DNA of 46,443 nucleotides, taken from assembly GCA_900315335.1 (NCBI GenBank), contig OMYR01000044.1, forward strand, positions 1-46,443, given 5' to 3'. How positions within the stretch are numbered: position 1 is the first letter of the stretch; each line of letters starts with the position of its first letter. This stretch comes from an uncultured Bacteroidales bacterium (lineage in GTDB: Bacteria > Bacteroidota > Bacteroidia > Bacteroidales > P3). The position numbers and the translations under genes are program-made. The notes beneath the pieces were generated by a model. The model was not told the DNA's origin. It saw only the letters and a program-made list of their open reading frames with translations, and did not search any database. This document shows positions 1 through 8,266 of this stretch, piece after piece.

Positions 1-24
1 CCTATATGAATGTCTGTCTGTCCT

Positions 25-115
25 GAAACCTAACATAACAAGAGAGGAGTACTATATATTTTTGATATATATAGTACCTCCTCCCTTACCGGTGGTATGT
101 TACTTTTTAGGTTTC
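25..115. repeat. Nested imperfect palindrome in intergenic DNA (1-223)
   Basis: An outer stem pairs 25-33 with 107-115 (nine exact pairs). Inside it, 45-59 pairs with the segment around 67-84 through a run of alternating A and T, with one unpaired G. Neither strand shows a T-run directly after the hairpin, so it is not a classic terminator. No gene is visible in 1-202. It could be a structured RNA or the remains of a palindromic element. What transcribes through it lies outside the window. Confidence 0.45.
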
Positions 116-202
116 TTAACCTGACTTTTGATAAATAAATACTCTTTGCTGATTTATTCTGTTCTATTACGTGATATGAAATAACACGAACAACTTATAA
201 TG

Positions 203-225
203 AAAAAAAGCAACTGAAAACAGTT
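203..225 (-). terminator. Probable terminator of rsmI
   Basis: On the minus strand a short hairpin (AACTG, four T, CAGTT; 212-225) overlaps the rsmI stop codon. It is followed by GC and then seven T (203-209). The stem is only five pairs, so termination may be weak. Confidence 0.5.
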
Positions 226-946
226 AATCGATGTTTTTGTATTTGTTTGAAGATGTTTTTTGTGGTTTTTCTTCTTTTTCCACAGCACTTAAAATAACGA
301 CTATCTCGCCTTTGAATTGAGTGTCTTTGAAATTTTCTACCAACTCTTGGAGAGTTCCTCGTATATGCTCTTCAAATTTCTTGCTAATCTCTCTGCATAT
401 ACAAACCTTTCTATCAGCTCCAAAAGTAGATTGTAGTTCTTGCAATAACTTACTTACACGAAAAGGACTTTCATAAAAGATTATGGTTCTCTTCTCACTT
501 TGAAGTTCATTCAATCTTGTTTGACGGCCTTTCTTATGTGGCAAAAAGCCTTCAAAACAGAATTTCTCACAAGGAAAACCTGAACTTATCAAGGCAGGCA
601 CAAACGCCGTTGCACCAGGTAAGCACTCCACATCTATGCCTTGACTAACACAATAACGAACCAATAGAAATCCCGGATCGGATATACCAGGTGTGCCTGC
701 ATCTGTTATAAGAGCAATATCCTGCCCTGCCTTTAATCGCAGTGCAATCTTGTCAAGAGTGTCGTGTTCATTAAACAGATGATGTGATTGCAATGGAGTG
801 TGTATATCATAATGGGACAAAAGAGGTAAGGACGTTCGGGTATCTTCACAAAGAATTAAAGATACCTCTTTCAACGTCCTTACGGCCCTAAATGTAATAT
901 CTTCTAAATTACCAACAGGTGTTGGTACAAGATACAGTTTAGACAT
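224..946 (-). CDS. rsmI: 16S rRNA (cytidine-1402-2'-O)-methyltransferase RsmI
   Basis: RsmI uses S-adenosylmethionine to 2'-O-methylate C1402 in the decoding centre of 16S rRNA. The 240-residue protein opens with the family signature LYLVPTPVGNLEDIT. It also carries EDTRTS (about residues 34-39), the SAM-binding TDAGTPGISDPG (about 81-92), LPGATAF (about 109-115) and FYESPFR (about 157-163). These mark the tetrapyrrole methylase fold. The C-terminal 15 or so residues are lysine-rich and probably disordered. The start lies 6 bases past the stop of the YebC-family gene, so the two are almost certainly cotranscribed. The length is slightly below the roughly 280 residues of enterobacterial RsmI, because the C-terminal extension is short. 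Confidence 0.95.
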   Translation of the reverse strand: MSKLYLVPTPVGNLEDITFRAVRTLKEVSLILCEDTRTSLPLLSHYDIHTPLQSHHLFNEHDTLDKIALRLKAGQDIALITDAGTPGISDPGFLLVRYCVSQGIDVECLPGATAFVPALISSGFPCEKFCFEGFLPHKKGRQTRLNELQSEKRTIIFYESPFRVSKLLQELQSTFGADRKVCICREISKKFEEHIRGTLQELVENFKDTQFKGEIVVILSAVEKEEKPQKTSSNKYKNID

Positions 947-952
947 TACAAA

Positions 953-1696
953 TTATTCTTGTGCTGCTGCTAATTCATCTGTGATTTCAAGGTTATGATA
1001 GACTGCTTGAACATCATCATCTTCCTCAATGGTATCCACAAGTTTCAAGACTTTCAAACCTTGTTCAACAGGCAACTCTGTTGTGTTGTTTGGAATACGC
1101 TGTAATTCTGCACTCTCAGCTTCTATTCCTGCTGCTTCCAAAGCATTGTTCATATTAGAGAAATCCTCCATCTTGGTATAAACAGTGAAGTATTCTTCAT
1201 CTTGTTCTATATCATCTGCACCTGCTTCTATAAGTTGCATTTCAAGTTCTTCCGGATCTCTATCACCTATCTTGATTTGGAATACACCTTTTCTTTCAAA
1301 CAAAAATGACAATGAACCATTAGTACCAAGGTTGCCTCCCAACTTGTTAAAGATGCTTCTTACATTGGCAACAGTACGGTTGTTGTTATCAGTCAAACAC
1401 TCAACGAAAACTGCTATACCATGAGGAGCATATCCTTCAAAAGTTATCTCTTGTAATGCAGCTGTGCCTTTATCGGAAGCCTTTGATATGGCACGTTGCA
1501 AAGTATCTTTCGGCATATTAGCCCCCTTTGCATTTTGAACAGCCAAACGCAAACGCGCATTACTATCAGGATCGGGACCACCCTCTTTTACTGCAACTGT
1601 AATATCCTTAATAATCTTTGAAAAAATTTTTGAACGTTTTGCGTCCAAAGCACCTTTCTTTCTCTTAATTGTAGACCATTTATTATGTCCTGACAT
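953..1696 (-). CDS. yebC: YebC/PmpR (TACO1) family regulatory protein
   Basis: A 247-residue member of the YebC/TACO1 family. It opens with the near-invariant MSGHNKWSTIKRKKGALD and has GANMPKDTLQRAI and FEGYAPHG in the expected places. The acidic C-terminal third (EEDDDVQAVYHNLEI) is also typical. Some members are described as DNA-binding regulators. The mitochondrial TACO1 and several bacterial members act on translation, including at stalling motifs. The sequence cannot tell these roles apart. It sits between trpS (85-base gap upstream) and rsmI (6-base gap downstream), which places it in a translation-related operon. No -7 box was seen in the gap from trpS, so readthrough from the trpS promoter is likely. 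Confidence 0.93.
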   Translation of the reverse strand: MSGHNKWSTIKRKKGALDAKRSKIFSKIIKDITVAVKEGGPDPDSNARLRLAVQNAKGANMPKDTLQRAISKASDKGTAALQEITFEGYAPHGIAVFVECLTDNNNRTVANVRSIFNKLGGNLGTNGSLSFLFERKGVFQIKIGDRDPEELEMQLIEAGADDIEQDEEYFTVYTKMEDFSNMNNALEAAGIEAESAELQRIPNNTTELPVEQGLKVLKLVDTIEEDDDVQAVYHNLEITDELAAAQE

Positions 1697-1781
1697 ATCT
1701 AATTATTTTTAATTGTTTATAACTATATACTTTTTTTCTTGTTCTATCAATTGCTTTTTGAATTTAGCGACTACACTCACT

Positions 1782-2774
1782 TTATGCCCTAAAACCTATT
1801 ATACTGCGAACATCTTTTATTGTCTTTATCGCAGACTCTCTTGCCTTGTCAGCCCCCATTGCAATAACTTTATTCAAATAGTCATCATTGGCAGACAATT
1901 CCTTTATACGTTCTCTAAATGGAGTTAAAAAGACATTCATATCTTCAAGCAATTGTTTTTTCATATCTCCATAACGGATTGAACAATCATTATAAGCATC
2001 TTCAAACTGCTGAACAATCTGTGGAGTGGAAACCAATTTAAGCAAGGAGAATAAGTTTTCTATTTCCACTGGTTTTGTAGAATTTTTCTCCTTTGGACCT
2101 TCATCAGTTTTGGCTCTCATTATCTTTTTCTTCAAAACATTGCCTTCATCTATAAGGTATATCGTAGCTTGTTCTCCATAGGATTTACTCATCTTGCCAT
2201 TGCCATCCAAAGAAGGAATTTTAACTAATTCCCCCTCAAAATTAAATGCTTGTGGTAATGGAAAATAATCTGTTTTATAGAGTTTATTGAAACGTTCTGC
2301 AAAATCTCTTGTCATTTCAAGATGTTGCTGTTGATCCTTACCAACAGGGACTTTGGTAGCACGATGCAGAAGAATATCGGCAGCCATAAGAGTTGGATAA
2401 GTCAAAAGACCTGCATTGACATTGTTAGGATTTTGACGAACTTTTTCCTTGAAAGCAGCCACACGTTGCAATTCACCAACATAGGTTATCATATTTAGGT
2501 ACATATACAATTCACAGACTTCTGGAACAGAACTTTGGACATATATTGTAGCCTTTTCGGGGTCAAGCCCACAAGCCAAATATTCACAAAGAATAGTCTT
2601 TACATTTTGTTGCACATCACTTGGATTAGGGTGTGTTGTAAGCATATGGTAATCTGCAATAAAGAAATAACAATCATAGTTATCTTGCAATCTTATAAAG
2701 TTCTTCAAAGCTCCAAAGTAATTGCCTAAATGCAAATTACCCGTAGGTCTCATTCCGCTCAATATTGTTTCCAT
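1782..2774 (-). CDS. trpS: Tryptophanyl-tRNA synthetase
   Basis: Charges tRNA-Trp with tryptophan in the cytoplasm. The 330 residues match the usual class Ic size. The HIGH-type motif is TGNLHLGNY (residues 11-19) and the second ATP-binding motif is KMSKS (194-198). GKDQQQHLEMTRD (145-157) contains the conserved adenylate-binding region, and the N-terminal SGMRPTG is characteristic. The start is supported by a TAATTTTG box about 37 bases upstream. It is divergent from glmS and heads the group trpS, yebC, rsmI. Its cognate tRNA gene is about 42 kb away, next to secE. Confidence 0.97.
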   Translation of the reverse strand: METILSGMRPTGNLHLGNYFGALKNFIRLQDNYDCYFFIADYHMLTTHPNPSDVQQNVKTILCEYLACGLDPEKATIYVQSSVPEVCELYMYLNMITYVGELQRVAAFKEKVRQNPNNVNAGLLTYPTLMAADILLHRATKVPVGKDQQQHLEMTRDFAERFNKLYKTDYFPLPQAFNFEGELVKIPSLDGNGKMSKSYGEQATIYLIDEGNVLKKKIMRAKTDEGPKEKNSTKPVEIENLFSLLKLVSTPQIVQQFEDAYNDCSIRYGDMKKQLLEDMNVFLTPFRERIKELSANDDYLNKVIAMGADKARESAIKTIKDVRSIIGFRA

Positions 2775-2810
2775 CTAAACTCTAAATATTCTTAAGTTGT
2801 TTAAGATGTG

Positions 2811-2818
2811 CAAAATTA
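2811..2818 (-). promoter_or_regulatory. -7 box of the trpS promoter
   Basis: TAATTTTG on the minus strand, followed by CA, matches the Bacteroidota -7 consensus TAnnTTTG. It sits about 37 bases before the trpS ATG. No convincing TTTG -33 element was found at 19-21 bases. Confidence 0.6.
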
Positions 2819-2947
2819 CAAAGATTTTTTTAATTTCTATGTAAAACAAGATAAAAATCGTTACACTTCTATAACTAATAGCATATATTTCTTTATAGTT
2901 TTTGATTATTTTGTAATAAAACAAGGCAATTTTACAATAAATTTTAG

Positions 2948-2955
2948 TAACTTTG
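2948..2955 (+). promoter_or_regulatory. -7 box of the glmS promoter
   Basis: TAACTTTG followed by CA on the plus strand, about 63 bases before the glmS start, fits the Bacteroidota -7 consensus. A -33 TTTG is not obvious. No glmS ribozyme-like structure was seen in the leader. Confidence 0.6.
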
Positions 2956-3018
2956 CAAAGTTAAAGAAATTTAGATAAACGAAAAGTATAATAGTTATAA
3001 CAGAAAAATGAATGACTT

Positions 3019-4869
3019 ATGTGTGGCATAGTAGGATACTTAGGAAATAAGCAGGCTTTTGATATTTTGATTAAAGGTTTGCACCGTTTGGAGTACAGAG
3101 GTTATGACAGTGCAGGTGTCGCATTGGTTGATAACAATGGAAACTTAAACGTCTATAAAACGAAAGGTAAAGTAAATAATTTAGAGCAATATTGTAAAGA
3201 CAAGAATATAAACGGTACGGTGGGTATTGCTCACACTCGTTGGGCAACACATGGCGAACCTAATGACAAAAATGCTCATCCTCATTATTCCCAAAGTAAG
3301 AATTTAGCAATAATACACAACGGAATTATAGAAAACTACCTAACCTTGAAAACATTTTTAATAAGCAAAGGTTATGAGTTCAAGAGCGATACGGATACCG
3401 AAGTTGTAGTTCAATTCATAGAATATATTATGCAATCACAGAAATGTGATTTATATTCTGCTGTCACCCATACTTTAACCCAACTTGTAGGTGCATACGC
3501 AATAGGTGTTGTAGAAAGAAATAATCCGAATTTGTTGATTGCTGCAAGAAAGGCTTCTCCTCTTATTGTAGGTGTTGGGAATAATGAATATTTTCTTGGT
3601 TCAGATGCATCTCCTATCATAGAATACACTAATAAGGTTATATATATCAATGATGAGCAAGTTGTCAAAATAGAACGAGGTAAAGAGATTGAAATCCACG
3701 ATTTGAAAAATGTCAAACTTCAGCCCGTTATTAACGAAATAAGCCTATCGCTTGACGACATTGAAAAAGGCGGCTTTGAACATTTTATGCTTAAAGAAAT
3801 ATTTGAACAGCCTAAATCTCTTAGTCTTTGTATGAATGGTCGTTTGAACAAAGAGTTAAACGAAATAAAACTAAGTGCAATAACGGATTTTGGAGACAAG
3901 TTTGATAAATGTCAAAGGATTGTGATAACTGCTTGTGGAACATCTTGGCATGCAGGTCTGATTGGTAAATATTTGTTTGAAAATCTATGCAGGATACCTG
4001 TGGAGATTGAAGTAGCAAGTGAGTTTCGTTATCGTGATCCTGTTATCTTGCCAAACGATATTCTTATAGCCATATCCCAATCGGGCGAAACTGCCGACAC
4101 ATTGGCTGCTATGGAATTGGCAAAGAAACAAGGTGCGTTTGTATTTGGTATCTGCAATGTTATCGGCTCATCTGTTGCACGTATGACAGATACAGGCGTT
4201 TATACACATGCAGGCCCTGAAATAGGTGTTGCATCAACAAAAGCCTTTACAACACAAGTTGCAGTTTTGGTTATGACTGCCTTGGCTGTTGCAAAACGAA
4301 AAAACTCCATAAAAGATGAAGAATATCACAGCATCATTGGGGAGTTATCCCACATTGAAGAAAAAATAAACAAGATTTTTCAACAAGTGGATCATATAAA
4401 AGATATTTCCAAGATATTCACATACGCAAAAAACTTTATTTATTTAGGACGTGGCTACAATTATCCTGTGGCTATGGAGGGTGCGTTGAAGTTAAAGGAA
4501 ATATCGTACATTCATGCCGAAGGTTATCCTGCTGCTGAAATGAAGCATGGCCCTATTGCTTTGATTGACGAAGAGATGCCAACGGTTGTTATTGCTCCTG
4601 ACAACACGAATCATTTGTATCAAAAAGTTTTATCCAACGTTCAAGAAGTTAAAGCACGTAAAGGTCGTATAATCGCTATTGTGTGCGAGGGGGATGATGG
4701 TGTGGCAAAGAATGCAGACTACACAATAGAAATCCCAAAGACCGTTGCATGTTTGTCTCCGCTTCTTACTGTTATACCATTACAATTGCTTTCGTATTAC
4801 ATTGCGGTTGCAAAAGGCAGAAACGTCGATCAGCCAAGAAACCTTGCAAAGAGTGTTACAGTAGAATAA
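3019..4869 (+). CDS. glmS: Glutamine--fructose-6-phosphate aminotransferase (isomerizing)
   Basis: Makes glucosamine-6-phosphate from fructose-6-phosphate and glutamine, the first step toward UDP-GlcNAc for peptidoglycan and LPS. The 616 residues match the family. Cys2 becomes the N-terminal nucleophile of the glutaminase domain (MCGIVGYLG), which fixes the start at 3019. RLEYRGYDSAGVA, TRWATHGEPND and HNGIIENY belong to the same domain. Two SIS sugar-isomerase domains follow (ACGTSWHAG, SQSGETADT, ASTKAFTTQ). The C-terminus PRNLAKSVTVE is the conserved tail. Two other ATGs in the other two frames lie at 3008 and 3012; both open short frames that overlap this start. A strong terminator follows the gene. 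Confidence 0.98.
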   Translation: MCGIVGYLGNKQAFDILIKGLHRLEYRGYDSAGVALVDNNGNLNVYKTKGKVNNLEQYCKDKNINGTVGIAHTRWATHGEPNDKNAHPHYSQSKNLAIIHNGIIENYLTLKTFLISKGYEFKSDTDTEVVVQFIEYIMQSQKCDLYSAVTHTLTQLVGAYAIGVVERNNPNLLIAARKASPLIVGVGNNEYFLGSDASPIIEYTNKVIYINDEQVVKIERGKEIEIHDLKNVKLQPVINEISLSLDDIEKGGFEHFMLKEIFEQPKSLSLCMNGRLNKELNEIKLSAITDFGDKFDKCQRIVITACGTSWHAGLIGKYLFENLCRIPVEIEVASEFRYRDPVILPNDILIAISQSGETADTLAAMELAKKQGAFVFGICNVIGSSVARMTDTGVYTHAGPEIGVASTKAFTTQVAVLVMTALAVAKRKNSIKDEEYHSIIGELSHIEEKINKIFQQVDHIKDISKIFTYAKNFIYLGRGYNYPVAMEGALKLKEISYIHAEGYPAAEMKHGPIALIDEEMPTVVIAPDNTNHLYQKVLSNVQEVKARKGRIIAIVCEGDDGVAKNADYTIEIPKTVACLSPLLTVIPLQLLSYYIAVAKGRNVDQPRNLAKSVTVE

Positions 4870-4937
4870 AGTTTTTATTCATCAAATATTCTACAAACAC
4901 ATACAAATAAAAGGTAATTTACACCAAAATACGTAAT

Positions 4938-4976
4938 AAAAAATCGATGCGTAATCAACTATGCACCGATTTTTTT
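4938..4976 (+). terminator. glmS terminator
   Basis: A stem pairs 4938-4946 with 4967-4975 (AAAAAATCG / CGATTTTTT), with further inner pairing ATGC/GCA. It ends in a run of T on the plus strand. The A-run on the other arm could also let it work on the minus strand. The rest of the 4870-5182 gap holds only this and the next terminator. Confidence 0.8.
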
Positions 4977-5115
4977 ATTTTCCCAAATAATCCGTTTGCT
5001 ATCTCAAACTCTGTTAAATTTTCATTAAACTCATTTTAAATGCTTTTTACTAATCTTCCGCTGTATTTCTAATCTTTTTTTTACCTCCTTTTACATTTTC
5101 ATTCGAAACCGTTAC

Positions 5116-5150
5116 AAAAAAAACACGTTTGGCAAATATTCGCCAACGTG
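5116..5150 (-). terminator. Terminator of the M23 peptidase gene
   Basis: On the minus strand, CACGTTGGC (5150-5142) pairs with the segment at 5124-5133 around one bulged base. Eight T follow directly (5116-5123 as A on the plus strand). It is placed 33 bases after the stop codon. Confidence 0.8.
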
Positions 5151-5182
5151 CTTAACACAAATATTTATTAATTAAAACATTT

Positions 5183-6175
5183 TTATTTCACTTTAAGTTT
5201 TTGTCCTGCTTTGATTTTATTACCTTTGATACCGTTAAGTTGACAAAGTTTTTTGACTGTTGTGCCATTACGTTTAGCAATCTGAGACAAGTTATCACCT
5301 TTTCTTACGGTAATAGTCTTACCCTTTCCTGAACGGGTAGAACGTGTGCTGTTTTTTGAAGATTTTGCCAAACTCTTGGAAGAAACAGATGAACTCTTGG
5401 AATTGTATGTAGGTTTAAAATCATTACGCGTTAGATTAAACATTTCGTTATCATCTTTCAACGTAAAGTCTGTAAAGTCTATCATGTGTTCAGGATTGAT
5501 TGCTGCCCCCAAATATCTTATCTCTAAATGTAAATGCGGACCGGAACTTCTTCCTGTTGAACCAACTAAGCCAATAACTTCACCAGCCTTAACTTTTTGA
5601 TTAGGTTTTGAAGTTATCTTAGACATATGTCCATAATATGTTTCCAACCCGTTATCGTGTCTTACCACAACCAAATTACCATAACCATTACACCATTTAG
5701 CATAACGTACAACACCGTCAAACATCGATTTGATTGGAGTACCGCTACGCATTCCTATATCCGTACCATAGTGAAAACGTCTTCTTCTTGGTCCGAAATG
5801 AGATGTTACAGGACCTTCAACTGGGCAAGTGTAATATTTCTTTGCTTTTTCATTTGTCAAACGGATTGGAATACTACCCTGCATATTGGAGTAATCAAAT
5901 TTCTTCAAATAATGAACAACTTGATTATCAAAAGTCTCATAGACAATATCGTTTTCGTTTAATGCAGCATCATCGTCATTGTCATCAAAATTGGCAAATT
6001 CGATAAATTTCTGTCTATATTGAGTCGTATCTTTCAAAATTCCAAGTGTGTAATCAGAACTTTCGTTTTCGACATTGGCTCTGTTTCTCATTGTTGCTCT
6101 GTCATGTACTTGAGCAAAAGCAAATGCAGGTAAAGTAAGTAATGCAACAATCAAGATTCTCTTTGTTTTATTCAT
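5183..6175 (-). CDS. Secreted M23 metallopeptidase with C-terminal LysM domain
   Basis: Probable peptidoglycan endopeptidase (lysostaphin/LytM type) acting in the periplasm. Residues 1-21 form a signal peptide ending AFAFA-Q. The M23 domain spans about 118-230. Its zinc and catalytic residues are visible as HYGTD (His135, Asp139), YYGHMS (His183) and HLHLE (His214, His216), all intact. A Ser/Lys-rich linker (258-285) leads to one LysM module (286-329, TVRKGDNLSQIAKRNGTT) that would hold the enzyme on peptidoglycan. It stands alone, with its own promoter and terminator. The complete active site suggests a hydrolase rather than a degenerate EnvC/NlpD-type activator, but the substrate bond is not known. 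Confidence 0.9.
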   Translation of the reverse strand: MNKTKRILIVALLTLPAFAFAQVHDRATMRNRANVENESSDYTLGILKDTTQYRQKFIEFANFDDNDDDAALNENDIVYETFDNQVVHYLKKFDYSNMQGSIPIRLTNEKAKKYYTCPVEGPVTSHFGPRRRRFHYGTDIGMRSGTPIKSMFDGVVRYAKWCNGYGNLVVVRHDNGLETYYGHMSKITSKPNQKVKAGEVIGLVGSTGRSSGPHLHLEIRYLGAAINPEHMIDFTDFTLKDDNEMFNLTRNDFKPTYNSKSSSVSSKSLAKSSKNSTRSTRSGKGKTITVRKGDNLSQIAKRNGTTVKKLCQLNGIKGNKIKAGQKLKVK

Positions 6176-6273
6176 AAGCGTCTTCCTATTTATATCGGTT
6201 AAAACAACCGATAAAGTTCATAATCATACTACAAAAGCAATACCCTAAGCACCACTCCCATATTTCAAAAGTG

Positions 6274-6281
6274 CAAAATTA
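6274..6281 (-). promoter_or_regulatory. -7 box of the M23 peptidase promoter
   Basis: TAATTTTG followed by CAC on the minus strand, about 100 bases before the peptidase ATG. This implies an untranslated leader of roughly 90 bases. Confidence 0.55.
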
Positions 6282-6413
6282 TAAATTTTTTCAACAACCA
6301 CCAAATAAATCCCATCTTTTTTCACAAATAAAGTGCAAATTAGTTCTATACCGTATAATTTTTATGTTTTATCACTTAGTCTTTTCAAGAAAATAATCAG
6401 TGAAAAAATTTAT

Positions 6414-6470
6414 TAATATCAAACAACTACAATTTAGTGTTAATGATTAGTAAATTAGTGTTAAACATCC
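6414..6470 (+). repeat. Dispersed intergenic repeat, copy A
   Basis: Two TAGTGTTAA boxes start at 6435 and 6456, exactly 21 bases apart. A degenerate TAATCACTCACA-like segment begins at 6414, 42 bases before the second box. Over 6431-6470 the copy matches copy B (17631-17670) at 33 of 40 positions by direct comparison. It lies between the 3' end of the methylmalonyl-CoA decarboxylase operon and the M23 peptidase promoter. Apart from this copy, the 6176-6600 gap holds only the M23 promoter and an operon terminator. Confidence 0.7.
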
Positions 6471-6520
6471 ATAAAATAGTTTCACTAATCAATACAGCAA
6501 TTTCTCATACCAATATAGCA

Positions 6521-6562
6521 AATAAAAAACGGAGAGATAAGTTTTTTATTACCTCTCCGTTA
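6521..6562 (-). terminator. Terminator of the methylmalonyl-CoA decarboxylase operon
   Basis: AACGGAGAG (6529-6537) pairs perfectly with CTCTCCGTT (6554-6562). On the minus strand the hairpin is followed by TTTTTTATTT. It lies about 40 bases after the OadB-like stop codon. Confidence 0.85.
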
Positions 6563-6600
6563 AAAGAAACATTCTTATTTATTAAAAAATTATTCTTATT

Positions 6601-7770
6601 TTATTTCAAGAATGCAAGCAAAATACCTGCTGCAACAGCACTTCCGATAACTCCCGATACATTTGGTCCCATTGCATGCATCAACAAGTAATTGGTCTTA
6701 TCATATTCCAATCCGACTGAATTGGAAACACGTGCAGCATCAGGAACAGCACTTACACCTGAATTACCGATAAGTGGATTAATCTTATTACCCTCTTTTA
6801 GGAACAAGTTCATCAATTTAACAAACAATACTCCGAATGTTGTTGCGACAATGAACGAGAATGCTCCAAGGAAGAAAATACCTATACTCTTTGCAGTCAA
6901 GAATGTAGTTGCCTGAGTTGAACAACCTACCGTCAAACCTATCAATATAGTACATATATTAATTATTGAGTTCGATGCCTCTGTTGCCAAACGTTTGGTA
7001 ACGCCAGACTCTTTCAACAAATTACCAAAGAACAACATTCCCAACAATGGAATACCCGAAGGAACTATCATACAGGTTAAAAGCAAACCGATTATAGGGA
7101 ACATAATCTTCTCTGTCTTCGATACCTGACGAGGAGGTTTCATACGGATAAGCCTTTCTTTCTTTGTTGTAAGAAGTTTCATAATCGGCGGCTGAATAAC
7201 AGGCACCAACGCCATATAAGAATATGCCGATACCGCTATCGCTCCCATTAATTCAGGTGCCAACTGTGAAGAAATGAATATGGCTGTCGGGCCGTCTGCA
7301 CCACCGATGATACCTATCGCACCTGCTTCATTCGGAGCAAAGCCTAATGCCAATGCTGCCGTATAAGCGCCGAAGATACCGAATTGTGCCGCAGCACCTA
7401 TCCACATTAACTTCGGATTGGACAACAATGCCGAAAAGTCCGTCATAGCACCAATACCCAAGAAAATCAACGGTGGATACCAACCGTTTTGTACTCCGTG
7501 ATACAAATAATGTAATACAGAACCGTCTTCGTATATACCTATTTTCAGACCAGGGAAGAATGGTATATTACCAATCAACATACCAAATCCGATAGGTACC
7601 AACAACAACGGTTCATATTCTTTTTTAATACCGAGAAATATGAATATACATCCGATGATAATCATCGCAATATGTCCTATTGTGAAGTTGGCAAAGGACG
7701 TATAATTGATGAATTGAAGAAATTGATCTTGGACAAATTCCAAGAAACCCATTTGTGCTTGAAGTAACAT
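6601..7770 (-). CDS. mmdB: Sodium-pumping decarboxylase beta subunit (methylmalonyl-CoA decarboxylase, OadB family)
   Basis: Integral membrane subunit that decarboxylates carboxybiotin and uses the energy to export sodium. The 389 residues contain about nine or more hydrophobic segments. The OadB/MmdB hallmark GGADGPT (residues 156-162) includes the aspartate implicated in sodium binding and proton consumption. The later segment GNSGVSAVPDAARV is the second conserved re-entrant region. OadB alone does not define the substrate. The neighbours (mce and mmdA) point to methylmalonyl-CoA rather than oxaloacetate. It is the last gene of the operon, 16 bases after the biotin carrier, and a strong terminator follows. 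Confidence 0.93.
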   Translation of the reverse strand: MLLQAQMGFLEFVQDQFLQFINYTSFANFTIGHIAMIIIGCIFIFLGIKKEYEPLLLVPIGFGMLIGNIPFFPGLKIGIYEDGSVLHYLYHGVQNGWYPPLIFLGIGAMTDFSALLSNPKLMWIGAAAQFGIFGAYTAALALGFAPNEAGAIGIIGGADGPTAIFISSQLAPELMGAIAVSAYSYMALVPVIQPPIMKLLTTKKERLIRMKPPRQVSKTEKIMFPIIGLLLTCMIVPSGIPLLGMLFFGNLLKESGVTKRLATEASNSIINICTILIGLTVGCSTQATTFLTAKSIGIFFLGAFSFIVATTFGVLFVKLMNLFLKEGNKINPLIGNSGVSAVPDAARVSNSVGLEYDKTNYLLMHAMGPNVSGVIGSAVAAGILLAFLK

Positions 7771-7786
7771 AATATGTGTCTCCTTC

Positions 7787-8212
7787 CTATCCTATGATTA
7801 CAAGGGTCTCGGCTTCCATAACCACATCCCCTTTTCTTACTTTTACTTGTTTAACAACACCATCGCACTCGGCATTGATTTCGTTTTCCATTTTCATGGC
7901 TTCCAATAAAACCAATTTCTGTCCTTGTTTAACCGTATCACCTTCGCTTACATATACGTCTAATATCGTACCAGGTAACGGAGTTTTTACTGTTGTTCCA
8001 CTTGCTGCCGGCGTGCTTGGTTTTGGAGTGCTTACAGCAGCCGTTGGTGTAGGTTTTGCAACAGGACGTGGCTTCGGTGTTTGTTTAACCTCTCTATCCA
8101 CCTCAACTTTGTACGGCGTTCCATTAAGTTCCAATTCTATGACTTGTCCTTCAACGCTGTTAATATCCACAGAATAACTATTGCCGTTTATCTTAAATTT
8201 ATAATTTTTCAT
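7787..8212 (-). CDS. mmdC: Biotin carboxyl carrier subunit of methylmalonyl-CoA decarboxylase
   Basis: Small carrier that shuttles CO2 on biotin from MmdA to the membrane subunit. From the ATG at 8212 it has 141 residues. An N-terminal segment (1-43) is followed by a Pro/Thr/Ala-rich flexible linker (44-72). The biotinyl domain (75-141) carries EAMKMEN, with Lys107 as the biotinylation site. The frame can be extended upstream to a TTG at 8233, but the ATG at 8212 (MKNYKFKING) starts directly at the conserved N-terminus, so I prefer it. No Shine-Dalgarno sequence is present, as is usual in this phylum. It lies 54 bases after the OadG-like gene. Confidence 0.92.
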   Translation of the reverse strand: MKNYKFKINGNSYSVDINSVEGQVIELELNGTPYKVEVDREVKQTPKPRPVAKPTPTAAVSTPKPSTPAASGTTVKTPLPGTILDVYVSEGDTVKQGQKLVLLEAMKMENEINAECDGVVKQVKVRKGDVVMEAETLVIIG

Positions 8213-8266
8213 TTTACAATAATCTTTTAACAATTATTTATCAATTGTCCTAATTAATACTTCTTT

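Noticed and set aside
2956-3018. glmS ribozyme or riboswitch in the glmS leader
   Set aside because: The leader is only about 60 AT-rich bases with no recognisable ribozyme core.
6414-6470. CRISPR-like array suggested by repeated TAGTGTTAA boxes
   Set aside because: Only two short boxes 21 bases apart per site, no spacers of constant length and no cas genes in the window.
8213-8233. Biotin carrier start at an upstream TTG
   Set aside because: The seven extra residues do not look like family sequence, and the ATG at 8212 begins the typical N-terminus.
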